From contig NZ_VDFW01000018.1 of NCBI RefSeq assembly GCF_006152065.1, positions 1 through 64,000 on the forward strand: DNA of 64,000 nt. The letters run 5' to 3'. Below are positions 51,349 through 59,579 of this stretch, piece by piece. The notes beneath the pieces are model-generated. The model worked only from the letters and a program-made list of their open reading frames with translations. It made no database searches and was not told the DNA's origin. How positions within the stretch are numbered: the stretch's first letter is position 1; the number at the start of each line of letters is the position of its first letter. Source of the stretch: Amycolatopsis alkalitolerans (lineage in GTDB: Bacteria > Actinomycetota > Actinomycetes > Mycobacteriales > Pseudonocardiaceae). The position numbers and the translations under genes were made by a program.

Positions 51349-52443
51349 ATGTCCCACCTGCTCGACCAGCTCTACAAGACCAAGCTCCGGTTTGCCGGAC
51401 TGCTGACTGCTGTGGTCGGGGTGGGCTTCCTCTTCTTCTCGAACGCAGTGGCTTCCACACCGACGTTCAGCTGGCTGGTCGGGTGGCCGCTGAACGAGCT
51501 GGGCACCACGCTGCTCAGTGCCGGGGTAATCGCGGTGATCTTCGAGTACTACGCGCGCAAGGAAGCTGACGAGCGGGCCACCGAGCATTTCCGCACGGCC
51601 ATTCGGCAAGAAGCCCCGGCCATCCGCGATGCTGTCCTGGACAGCTTCGCCTTCAACGCTGAGGCGTTGAAGGACATTGCCTCAGATGACACCCTCGACC
51701 GCATCGCCGCAAACGCTATCGGGCTGCGCGTCGGTGACCAGAGGCTCGGCCACCAGGCGTACGCCGATCTGCGCGACCAAGTCATCCGTTCACCCGAGCG
51801 CTGGCGCGACGTTGACGTGTCGGTCTCATTGACGCCGTGGCCGGGTGGCCCAGCCACGGGCAACGGCTCCATGTTCGTCGCTACCGTCCGTTGGGAGTAC
51901 AAGGTCAAACCTGCCAGTCGAACCATGCGGTTCGCCTCCGTGTCAGACCTCGCCGAGTATCGCGACTTGCTGCACGACCCCACGGTCGCCTCGGCCTGGT
52001 ACGTCGGTAGGAACGCGGGACTTGATGCCGCTGATCCCGAAGCGTTCACCCTGCTGCAGTTCAGCGTGAACGGCCGGGACCAACGCATCCGGCGGACAGC
52101 CCGAAACGGCAGCCAACAGGCCACGGTGACGCTCGACGCGAAAGCCGTCGACCACGAGGTGACCCTCTCGTACACCTACCGCGTGCTCGTCCAACGCCAC
52201 GGCCATCTGCTTTACCTCGACGCGCCGCGGCCAGCCAAGGGCGTGCGGGTGCAACTCGACTACACAACGGCCGGCATCCGCCGTGTGAACGTGCTCGACT
52301 ACTTCGCCAGCCCGGAGACAGCACGCGTCGAACAGTCACCAGCAGCGGCGCCCGCCAGAACCGTGGACGTCAGTTTCGACGGCCAGGTGTTCCCGCGCGC
52401 CGGTGTGGCGTTCGTGTGGGTGCTGGAGGAGGAGCTAAGTTGA
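51349..52443 (+). CDS. two-TM membrane protein upstream of Qat
   Basis: A 364-residue protein with two N-terminal TM helices (about 14-31 and 49-66), a helical region (ARKEADERATEHFRTAIRQE), then a large beta-rich C-terminal domain (about 145-360). No family is recognised. It lies between the controller-type regulator and qatA and is co-directional with the Qat genes, so it may be an accessory membrane component. Confidence 0.65.
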   Translation: MSHLLDQLYKTKLRFAGLLTAVVGVGFLFFSNAVASTPTFSWLVGWPLNELGTTLLSAGVIAVIFEYYARKEADERATEHFRTAIRQEAPAIRDAVLDSFAFNAEALKDIASDDTLDRIAANAIGLRVGDQRLGHQAYADLRDQVIRSPERWRDVDVSVSLTPWPGGPATGNGSMFVATVRWEYKVKPASRTMRFASVSDLAEYRDLLHDPTVASAWYVGRNAGLDAADPEAFTLLQFSVNGRDQRIRRTARNGSQQATVTLDAKAVDHEVTLSYTYRVLVQRHGHLLYLDAPRPAKGVRVQLDYTTAGIRRVNVLDYFASPETARVEQSPAAAPARTVDVSFDGQVFPRAGVAFVWVLEEELS

Positions 52444-52450
52444 GTTACCG

Positions 52451-52507
52451 CCTCGTAGCTCAGGGCCCACTGCGGCTAAAGCCCGTTGGGATCTCGGGTG
52501 CGGGCAT
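52451..52507 (+). other. tRNA-like sequence before qatA
   Basis: CCTCGTAGCTCAGGG (52451-52465) is identical to bases 3-17 of tRNA-Arg(CCT) in this window, and CTAAAGC appears again at about the anticodon distance. The rest does not form a cloverleaf. It is a degenerate or mimicking tRNA half in the 261-base gap before qatA. Confidence 0.35.
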
Positions 52508-52601
52508 ATGACGGGCGGCACACGAAACGTATCGGTCGCTCTGAGCGATCACGTTGCTGATGACGAGGAGGAGTACACGATGGCGATCTGGGGAGCGTGC
52601 G

Positions 52602-52712
52602 ATGAACTCCGATGCTCTCGCGGGCCAGGACAGGTTCGATCCAAAACTGGTCGCCTCTGGTTGGGCTGTCGTGCCGTACCCGCCCTCCGCGGGGAGCTGG
52701 TGCAATGAGTGA
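52602..52712 (+). CDS. small ORF overlapping the qatA start
   Basis: ATG at 52602 with GGGGAG upstream encodes 36 residues (MNSDALAGQDRFDPKLVASG ... SWCNE), ending eight bases inside qatA. A second frame (ATG at 52580, GAGGAGGAG upstream) gives 42 residues and ends ATGA at the qatA start. At least one may be translated to couple qatA expression. Confidence 0.3.
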   Translation: MNSDALAGQDRFDPKLVASGWAVVPYPPSAGSWCNE

Positions 52713-54567
52713 CCGTGGCTTCCCGCTGTGGTCGGACGAGCCCACCGCTCAGGATCTCCTGTCGTTCAGAGCTGTCGCCTCGACGGTGGTTGACGCGGTT
52801 CTTGATGATGGTCTCGACCCGATAGCGCTCGGACTTTCAGGCGCTTGGGGAAGCGGCAAGACCAGCGTATTAGAGCTTGTTAAGGTCGAGATCGAACGCC
52901 GTTCCGTCGAGGCCGAGACAAGGGTCCTGGTCGTTCCAACCCAGCCATGGGGCTACGACCCAGCGGTCGGCCCCAAGGAGTCGCTCATTGCCGAGGTGCT
53001 CTCGGCGCTGGACGGAGCGATCGACGAGAGCAAGGGCGGCCAGGCGAAGAAGCTACTGAAAAAGCTCGTCGGCAAGGTTAATTGGGCCAAGGCGCTCAAG
53101 ATGGCGGCCGTCACTTCGATGACTCTCCAGCTGCCGAAACCAGAAGACCTGGTGGCACTCATCAAGGAGGATTCAGGTAAGGCGGAGGAACTGTCTGGCG
53201 ACAAAGGATTGGCGCGATTCCGAGAGGAGTTTGGGGCGCTTCTTGCGTCCGACGGCCTAAAACACATCAGCCGAGTGGTGGTCCTGGTCGACGATCTCGA
53301 TCGTTGTCTGCCCGAAACCGTCGTCGAAACGCTGGAAGCCATTCGCCTGTTTCTCTCGGCCAAGGGCATGTCGTTCGTGATCGCCGCGGACGAGGAGCGT
53401 GTCGCAGAGGCCATCCAGAAGCGGCTGGGCACGCCGGGTGTGGCTACTTCAGAAGGTGAGACGCCTGCCCAGCTATACCTCCACAAGATCGTACAGACGA
53501 CGATCCCACTGCCGGGCCTAAGTTGGTTCGATACCCAGGCATACCTGTTCCTGCTGCTGTCGCATGACTCGCTCGACGAGGCAGGATTCGATGCCTTAGT
53601 CCAGCAGTGCGACAATCTTCGACGAAGTGGCAGCAGCCTCGACGATCTCGTCATGCCGACAGGGGTGGACCTTGCTGAGCCTCTGGCGACAGCTTCACGG
53701 CTGACGCCGATTCTCTACGAGAAGTTCAAGGGGAACCCTCGGCGCATCAAGCGGTTCCTGAACGATCTCAACGTCCGCCAATCGGTGGCCCGCCGTCGTG
53801 GCATCGAGCTTCCTTCGGACGCTGTCGCCAAGCTGATGGTGCTAGAGCGTCTCCTTCCTGAGGATTTCACGACGGTGGTCGACTGGCTCGCAACCAATGA
53901 GCTGCGAGACAAGCTGGAAGCGCTTGACCGCCAGGCAAACCAGGCGATCGAACCGTCTTCGGTGCACGAGCCGAATGAAGACGGTAAGAAGCCCCGGCGC
54001 AAGCCCGCGGCCGAGGCGCCGCCAAAGAAGGAGGAGTCGTTCTCGGACACCCTCATTCGTTGGGCGAAGCTGCCACCAGAGCTCGATCCGTCAGCCGTGT
54101 CCGGCTACCTCTATCTGGCCGCGTCGTTTGTCGGGCTGGAGGTTGTCGACCGGGGCTTGCCTGAGCGTCTTCGGGACATTGCCAGTGCTCTTACCTCAAC
54201 CCTCAAGATCGACCGATCTGCCATCAAAGAGGGTGATCTCAAGGCACTCATCGAGAGCGACGCGCAGCTCCTGGTTGGATTCTTGGGCCGCAAGACCCGG
54301 GACCAACCGGCACTGCAAAAGTTCACCGTTGCGGGGATGCTGCGCGTCGCGGACGTCCACCCAGGAGTCGAGAGCACGGTCGTTGCAGCGCTGAAGTCGG
54401 TTCCTGCCGGAGAGGTCACGCCGGCGACTGGCCTGATGCTGAAGACCCGGCAGCCGGACCTCTACCGGCCCGTGCTTGAGGCATGGAAAGCGGGCGGTGC
54501 CCAAGAGGACCTCGCGAGGACGATCGACAGCGTCCTGGGTGTATGGAGCAACGCCAGTGGGAACTAG
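52705..54567 (+). CDS. qatA: QatA: KAP-type P-loop NTPase
   Basis: A 620-residue KAP-family ATPase. Walker A is GLSGAWGSGKTSVLELV (Lys52), Walker B is VVVLVDDLDRCLPETV (Asp196), followed by MSFVIAADEERVAEAI and the later KFKGNPRRIKRFLNDL arginine region. The C-terminal 180 residues are helical with a charged Pro/Lys linker. The four following genes overlap in order qatB, qatC, qatD, nuclease, which identifies the Qat anti-phage system. The ATG at 52705 follows GGGGAGCTGGTGCA. Confidence 0.9.
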   Translation: MSDRGFPLWSDEPTAQDLLSFRAVASTVVDAVLDDGLDPIALGLSGAWGSGKTSVLELVKVEIERRSVEAETRVLVVPTQPWGYDPAVGPKESLIAEVLSALDGAIDESKGGQAKKLLKKLVGKVNWAKALKMAAVTSMTLQLPKPEDLVALIKEDSGKAEELSGDKGLARFREEFGALLASDGLKHISRVVVLVDDLDRCLPETVVETLEAIRLFLSAKGMSFVIAADEERVAEAIQKRLGTPGVATSEGETPAQLYLHKIVQTTIPLPGLSWFDTQAYLFLLLSHDSLDEAGFDALVQQCDNLRRSGSSLDDLVMPTGVDLAEPLATASRLTPILYEKFKGNPRRIKRFLNDLNVRQSVARRRGIELPSDAVAKLMVLERLLPEDFTTVVDWLATNELRDKLEALDRQANQAIEPSSVHEPNEDGKKPRRKPAAEAPPKKEESFSDTLIRWAKLPPELDPSAVSGYLYLAASFVGLEVVDRGLPERLRDIASALTSTLKIDRSAIKEGDLKALIESDAQLLVGFLGRKTRDQPALQKFTVAGMLRVADVHPGVESTVVAALKSVPAGEVTPATGLMLKTRQPDLYRPVLEAWKAGGAQEDLARTIDSVLGVWSNASGN

Positions 54568-55399
54568 CAATTCGTTTGGGGGAAGTGGAGGCAAGGACGC
54601 AAGAGACTTGCGTCAGTCCATTGTTGACTGGCTGGACGACGCCGCAGGTCCTGATGCTCCGCCGACAACGCCTCAGAAGGACGACCAGAACATCCCCGCT
54701 GATCGACCAGGCGACGGTCAACCCGCAGACAACCGACCGGATGTTGACCTTCGCCCCGCGCTGGGGCTGCTTCTGGGGGGTGCACGCCGTGGCGGCGGCG
54801 CTGACGGTCCTGGCGGTGGCACAGGTGGGGGACGTGCGCCTGGCGGCGGAGGTCGCTCATCCGGTGGCGCCAGTCGCTCTCTCGGAAGAGTCTCGCGGGC
54901 CGCAGGTCGGGCAGGACGACTCGCGCTCGGCTACGCGGCAGGCGACAGGCAAGCCCTCGAACGCGTCGGGCTGGATTACGACCAGCTACGTGCCCTCAAC
55001 GATCCTGTCGAGATCGGATACAAGATCGTTGAGGCAGCCTTCGAGACGAGGCCAAATGGCACCGTCGAGGACAGCGAGGAGCGGGAGATCGTCGCTGCGG
55101 TCGTTGAGTGGGTTCTGCAGTCGCCTGATGGCCATGCGCCTTCGCCCGAAGAAGTGGTGCGGAAGGCGATCGAGACGATCATCGCGGACACCGTGCTGAC
55201 AGAAGTCGGCAAGACCATCCGCGAGAATGGCTCGACACAGGCTGATCGGCGGGCGGCCGAGGAACGAGTTCGTGACACCGCCGAGGTCTATGCCCAGCAG
55301 GTGACGCTCACAGCCACGGGTGCCTCAGAGCGTGAGATGGCCGACGCAATTGAAAACGGGATCCGAGAGCTTGGCCGGATCTTCGGGGTTGACTCGTGA
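54557..55399 (+). CDS. qatB: QatB
   Basis: A 280-residue Qat component. It begins GTSNSFGGSGGKDARD, the small-residue start typical of QatB, with a Gly/Arg-rich low-complexity part (about 75-130) and a helical C-terminal half (DPVEIGYKIVEAAFETRPNG, EEVVRKAIETIIADTVLTEV). The GTG at 54557 overlaps qatA by 11 bases. Its molecular role is not established. It resembles other QatB mainly by position and layout. Confidence 0.8.
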   Translation: MGTSNSFGGSGGKDARDLRQSIVDWLDDAAGPDAPPTTPQKDDQNIPADRPGDGQPADNRPDVDLRPALGLLLGGARRGGGADGPGGGTGGGRAPGGGGRSSGGASRSLGRVSRAAGRAGRLALGYAAGDRQALERVGLDYDQLRALNDPVEIGYKIVEAAFETRPNGTVEDSEEREIVAAVVEWVLQSPDGHAPSPEEVVRKAIETIIADTVLTEVGKTIRENGSTQADRRAAEERVRDTAEVYAQQVTLTATGASEREMADAIENGIRELGRIFGVDS

Positions 55400-56688
55400 C
55401 TCGTCTGCTGCTCGCGACCAACTCGGAAACCGCTCAGGACGGCAGCGGCTATGACGAGGTGTTCCTATGGAACGACAGCAGTCGATCGTCCTTTACTGGC
55501 TCGCTCGAACCTTCGCTCAGCGCCCTCGGACCGATCGGGGAAGTCAACAGCGACTTCGTCCGGGTCGCCTTGGGAGTCTTTGCGGCAGATCGCTCGGTGC
55601 GCCGGAAAGGTCGGGGCGCTGACTGGAACGCGCGCGATCTCCACCTTACTGTGCAGATAGCCGATCCTGGGCGCTGGCAGACAAAGTCGCAAGAACTGAC
55701 CGAGCTGATCAGCTTCCTGACAGGCGACCGCTGGAGTCTCGACTTCGTCGCGGCACCTGCGAGCATTGTCACGCCACTCCCCGTTGACGATGCCAGCTTC
55801 GTTCAAACGGTTCTCTTGAGCGGTGGCGCGGACTCCGCGGCCGGCGCGCTGTACTCGGCCCTGCAACTTCAGCCCGGTGAAACCCAGGCGCTCGTCTCGC
55901 ACTTCAGCTCGACCGCCATCTCCCCATTCCAGAAGAGTCTCGCTGACTCCATTGCCCAGCTAGCACCCCGCCAGACGTCCATTCACTTCCAGGTAAACCT
56001 CAACCGCGGCTCCAAGCGCCTCGACAGAACGAACTTCAGAAACGAGCCATCGAGCCGTTCGCGGTCACTCCTGTTCCTGGCCCTCGGTTTGGCCGTCGCC
56101 TCACGCACCAGTAGTCCCCTCCTGATCCCCGAGAACGGCTTCGCTTCGCTCAACCCACCCCTTGGGCCCGAACGACGAGGAGCCCTCTCGACGCGCACCA
56201 CACACCCAAGATTTCTGCACGATCTTGAGAAGCTGCTGGCCGCACTAGGCGCCCACAGCCGGATCGAGAATCCCTTCCAGAACTTGACGAAGGGGCAGAT
56301 GTTTGCACTTATTGCGGACCAGACGAATGCCGACACGGCCTCGCGGTACCTGAGCGCAACCAACTCCTGTTCGCACACGGATGCACACTACGAGGGTGCG
56401 CCGCCAGGTAGCTCATGCGGCGTCTGCTTCGGCTGCATCGTGCGCCGAGCTGCGTTCAAGGCGGCCGGTCTTAAAGATCGGACGACGTATCTGAGCGAAG
56501 ACCCGGACGGAAGCTACAAAGACTTCGTGCAAAAGAAGTCGATTGAGGCAGCCGTCGCAGACTTCTGCCAAGACGAGGTCAAACCTCGCACAGTAATGGC
56601 CATGTCCTTGTCAGCGAACTATCGCGCGAGCGACGCGCTCGACCTGTGCAGACGAGGGGCGGCCGAGTTGCGGGAGTACATCCAATGA
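55396..56688 (+). CDS. qatC: QatC: QueC-like PP-loop protein
   Basis: A 430-residue protein related to QueC (7-cyano-7-deazaguanine synthase). It has PP-loop VLLSGGADSAAGAL (Ser142 to Ser147) and a zinc site with Cys325 and Cys341, Cys344, Cys347 (SCGVCFGC). The N-terminal 130 residues are Qat-specific. GTG start overlapping qatB by GTGA. In Qat it is thought to modify a nucleotide or a protein. The product is unknown. Confidence 0.9.
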   Translation: MTRLLLATNSETAQDGSGYDEVFLWNDSSRSSFTGSLEPSLSALGPIGEVNSDFVRVALGVFAADRSVRRKGRGADWNARDLHLTVQIADPGRWQTKSQELTELISFLTGDRWSLDFVAAPASIVTPLPVDDASFVQTVLLSGGADSAAGALYSALQLQPGETQALVSHFSSTAISPFQKSLADSIAQLAPRQTSIHFQVNLNRGSKRLDRTNFRNEPSSRSRSLLFLALGLAVASRTSSPLLIPENGFASLNPPLGPERRGALSTRTTHPRFLHDLEKLLAALGAHSRIENPFQNLTKGQMFALIADQTNADTASRYLSATNSCSHTDAHYEGAPPGSSCGVCFGCIVRRAAFKAAGLKDRTTYLSEDPDGSYKDFVQKKSIEAAVADFCQDEVKPRTVMAMSLSANYRASDALDLCRRGAAELREYIQ

Positions 56689-57491
56689 GCCGCCAACTGC
56701 CGCCAATCGACATGCACGCCCACGTCGACACGCGAATCAGTGCCCGTGATCTTGAAGGTTTGGGTGCGGTCGTCTTCGCCGCAACACGCTCTCTTGCGGA
56801 GTTCGAACAGACTCTCCACAGACGTGATCAGGTGACGATCTGGGGACTTGGGTGCCACCCAGGCGTGCGAACAGCACAGGCTGAGTTTGACGCTGAACAT
56901 TTTGCTGGCCTGATGCGGAACACTCCGTTGCTGAGTGAGGTCGGCCTCGACGGCGCTGCACGAACGGACACCGAGACACAGGTGAGGATCTTCCGATCGA
57001 TCCTCGCGCTCGCTGCCCAGGTACCGAGGATCGTCTCGGTACATAGCAAGAGGGCAACATCCCACGTCCTAGATCTGGTCGAGGAGTCCGGCGCACCAGG
57101 CATCGTGCTGCACTGGTGGCTGGGCAGCCAGAGCGAGACGCAACGGGCGGTCGGGCTTGGCTGTCTTTTTTCCGTCAACCGCAGCATGGACTACGAGCGA
57201 CTTCGCCGTGCAGGCGTGCCTCTCGACCGGCTCCTGCCTGAGACCGACCATCCTGCAGGCAACCGCGCGGGAGGTGGCCTCCTCACGCAGCCAGGCTGGA
57301 CACTCGACGTTGAGCGGGCAGTGGCGGATGCGTATGCACTCACGCCCGAAGAGGTACGGGCCCAATTCTGGAGCACCCTGGCTGGCCTGACACGGAGCCT
57401 CGATCTCGATGCTCTGTTCCCAATGCCGGTCAGGGCAATGCTGGAAGCGGCGAGGCATCAGGCCACCGTCCCGCCGGAGGGGCACGCATGA
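56685..57491 (+). CDS. qatD: QatD: TatD-like metal hydrolase
   Basis: A 268-residue TIM-barrel hydrolase with TatD-type metal ligands: His11/His13 in IDMHAHVD, Glu in LLSEVGLDG, His in IVSVHSKRA, His in VLHWWLGS, Asp in PETDHPAGN. Probably a DNase acting with QatA-C. Its ATG overlaps the qatC stop and its end overlaps the nuclease gene, both by ATGA. Confidence 0.9.
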   Translation: MSRQLPPIDMHAHVDTRISARDLEGLGAVVFAATRSLAEFEQTLHRRDQVTIWGLGCHPGVRTAQAEFDAEHFAGLMRNTPLLSEVGLDGAARTDTETQVRIFRSILALAAQVPRIVSVHSKRATSHVLDLVEESGAPGIVLHWWLGSQSETQRAVGLGCLFSVNRSMDYERLRRAGVPLDRLLPETDHPAGNRAGGGLLTQPGWTLDVERAVADAYALTPEEVRAQFWSTLAGLTRSLDLDALFPMPVRAMLEAARHQATVPPEGHA

Positions 57492-58513
57492 AGTTCAGAC
57501 GGAGGAATTCCGAAGCGCTCGGCGACCTGATCTGCGGGAACCTTGGCTCGTACGACGCTGGACCAGGCGAGGAACCGAAGTATTTCCCGTATCGGTCGAG
57601 CATGTATATCACCGAGTTCTTCCAGGAGCTTGACACTGACTGGACCCACGACGGTTCGACCCGTCACCGCTGGGTCGCGGACGTGCTCGACGCCATGCTG
57701 GGTGAGCCGCATGATGGCCCGATACATCCGCCCGAGATTTTCTGTCGCCTCGTCGACCAGCTCATGAGTCCGAGCGACGCCATGAACGAGGGCACGGATC
57801 GGCCTAATGCGCTAAGACAGCTCAACGAGGTGCTGACCAGAGAGGGTTTCGAAGCCTTCTACGGCGAGGATCGCCACACGTATCTCCGCCACGTCGGGAC
57901 GAACACCGTAACGGTGCTTCAGGCGAATCCTCACCGACCGCTGACCGCGGCGGAGGTCAAGCGGCGGGGCGACCTCGCGGCGTACCTCGATAGGTGCAGC
58001 GAGGACGAGCTGATCGAGGAGGTCCTGCTGCCGCTTTTTCGACAGCTCGGTTTCCACCGAATCACGGCGGCCGGTCACAAAGACAAGGCGCTGGAGTACG
58101 GCAAGGATGTCTGGATGCGCTACACCTTGCCGACCCAGCATTTCCTCTACTTCGGTATTCAGGCGAAGAAGGGGAAGATCGATGCATCTGGTGTCACGAA
58201 GGCCGGCAACGCGAACGTTGCCGAGATCCATCACCAGGCCTTGATGATGCTGGCACACGAGATCTTCGACCCGGAGATTAACAAACGGGTGCTGGTGGAC
58301 CATGCCTTCATCGTCGCCGGGGGCGAGATCACCAAAGCCGCCCGGAACTGGATCGGCAATGCACTCGACGATGCCAAGCGAAGCCAGATCATGTTCATCG
58401 ACAGGGACGACATCCTCAACCTCTACGTCGTGACCAACCTGCCCCTTCCAGCCGGTGCGATACCAAAGCAGGCCGATCCGTGGAACGTGTCTAGTGATGA
58501 GCCACCGTTCTGA
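57488..58513 (+). CDS. AbiJ-like/PD-(D/E)XK nuclease, fifth gene of the Qat operon
   Basis: A 341-residue protein translationally coupled to qatD. The N-terminal domain (about 35-75: SSMYITEFFQELDTDWTHDG, STRHRWVADVLDAML) resembles AbiJ N-terminal domains of abortive-infection proteins. The C-terminal domain (about 170-320) looks like a restriction-type nuclease: ELIEEVLLPLFRQLGF, Glu203/Asp207 in LEYGKDVWM, and FGIQAKKGKID with Gln225 and Lys227 (QxK). It is absent from the canonical four-gene Qat system. Confidence 0.75.
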   Translation: MKFRRRNSEALGDLICGNLGSYDAGPGEEPKYFPYRSSMYITEFFQELDTDWTHDGSTRHRWVADVLDAMLGEPHDGPIHPPEIFCRLVDQLMSPSDAMNEGTDRPNALRQLNEVLTREGFEAFYGEDRHTYLRHVGTNTVTVLQANPHRPLTAAEVKRRGDLAAYLDRCSEDELIEEVLLPLFRQLGFHRITAAGHKDKALEYGKDVWMRYTLPTQHFLYFGIQAKKGKIDASGVTKAGNANVAEIHHQALMMLAHEIFDPEINKRVLVDHAFIVAGGEITKAARNWIGNALDDAKRSQIMFIDRDDILNLYVVTNLPLPAGAIPKQADPWNVSSDEPPF

Positions 58514-58527
58514 GCGACGCGTGCTTG

Positions 58528-58935
58528 TCATGGGCGCTCTCGCCCCTGCGGATCTCTCATCCGTACCCCCCGCTCCCTCAGCCGGTGCCACACCGTGCCA
58601 TGGTCCACGGCCATCCGCTTGCCGATCCGTGCGAGCGACCAGCCCTCCGCGTACAGTCGCACCGCCTCATCGACCTGCTCAGGGGAGAGACCCTGGCGTC
58701 GCATCGTGACGCCACGCTGCTTCAAGATTCGACTGACCGTTTGACGGCTGATGCCGAACTGCTCACCCAGCTCGTACACACTCGAACCGGCGTCATACCC
58801 CTCGACGAGTAGTTGCACCTCACCATCGTCCAGCCGTCGCATTCGCCCCGGCAGCGACTGCCCACTGCGCTGTCGTGTTGGTGCATCCACCCCTGGCAAC
58901 TTGCCAATAAGGGCATGCAGTTGTTTGACCTGCAT
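58528..58935 (-). CDS. double-HTH DNA-binding protein
   Basis: 135 residues with two Hin/resolvase-type HTH units: [20 protein letters not shown] and [20 protein letters not shown], the usual C-terminal part of small serine recombinases, but with no catalytic domain. The ATG at 58935 is a guess; the frame continues to 59181 with unlike sequence. It converges on the Qat nuclease gene. It may regulate the element or be a recombinase remnant. Confidence 0.6.
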   Translation of the reverse strand: MQVKQLHALIGKLPGVDAPTRQRSGQSLPGRMRRLDDGEVQLLVEGYDAGSSVYELGEQFGISRQTVSRILKQRGVTMRRQGLSPEQVDEAVRLYAEGWSLARIGKRMAVDHGTVWHRLRERGVRMRDPQGRERP

Positions 58936-59579
58936 CTTTGTGTTGGAGTAGGCACCTCCAGGGTCCACAGACACAATTTGGACACGGGACGCCGATTGAG
59001 TCGGTTTCGTTATGTAGACCGGCTCGATCGGCGCTTGATCAGGGAAGCCGCCGTTCGGGTATGCCTCCATTGCGTCAGGACTGGCACCCACAATCCACCG
59101 CCGTCTTGATCTTTGCGACGGAAGTGGCTGCTGGCCTGGCTCGATGGGCGCATCCTTTCTCTTGACCACCAGCCTGGACACCTGGCTCGCTCACGGGAAC
59201 ACCAACAGCTCCAACATCCGCACCTTCCGGAACGTGTCAAGCTTTTCGAGGCAGGTTGCTCAGGAATTCATTGAGTTAACCACCGGCTCCAGGCAGTATC
59301 GGTTTCGTCTGGTTTGTTGCTCCAGATAGGCCAGCACATCAGCCGCACGAAAGATCCGGACTAGGTCAGATACCACTGGCCACGGTTCACGGTTCGTGAT
59401 GCGGCCATCGGCGAGATGGAGCTGACAGAAGAGGGGCACGGTTGAGTTGCTGGCGTTGGTCGTCATCGCAGGCGCGGTAGACCTGGACCGAAGCAGAGGG
59501 CGACCGAAATCGTGGTCGGCGGTGCCGCCCTTGGAGAGCCTGGCGCGGCCCGCGGAGTCCGTGTTGAACGGCTACCGCA
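58936..59579. other. mostly non-coding stretch, possible right element end
   Basis: No well-supported gene apart from one possible 68-codon minus frame. At 59206-59213 is CAGCTCCA followed by ACAT, like the tRNA-Ala 3' end (CAGCTCCACCAT), the only attachment-like match I noticed. It is short enough to be chance. Confidence 0.35.
59260..59466 (-). CDS. possible 68-residue protein
   Basis: The frame reads like a folded domain (VPLFCQLHLADGRITNREPW, VVSDLVRIFRAADVLAYLEQ) but has no clear ribosome site. It lies downstream of, and in the same direction as, the MFS gene. Unknown function; could be a gene fragment. Confidence 0.4.
   Translation of the reverse strand: MTTNASNSTVPLFCQLHLADGRITNREPWPVVSDLVRIFRAADVLAYLEQQTRRNRYCLEPVVNSMNS

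Noticed and set aside
52508-52708. 66-residue protein upstream of qatA
   Set aside because: The upstream half lacks a ribosome site and family resemblance; only the shorter coupled frames beginning at 52580 or 52602 are worth testing.
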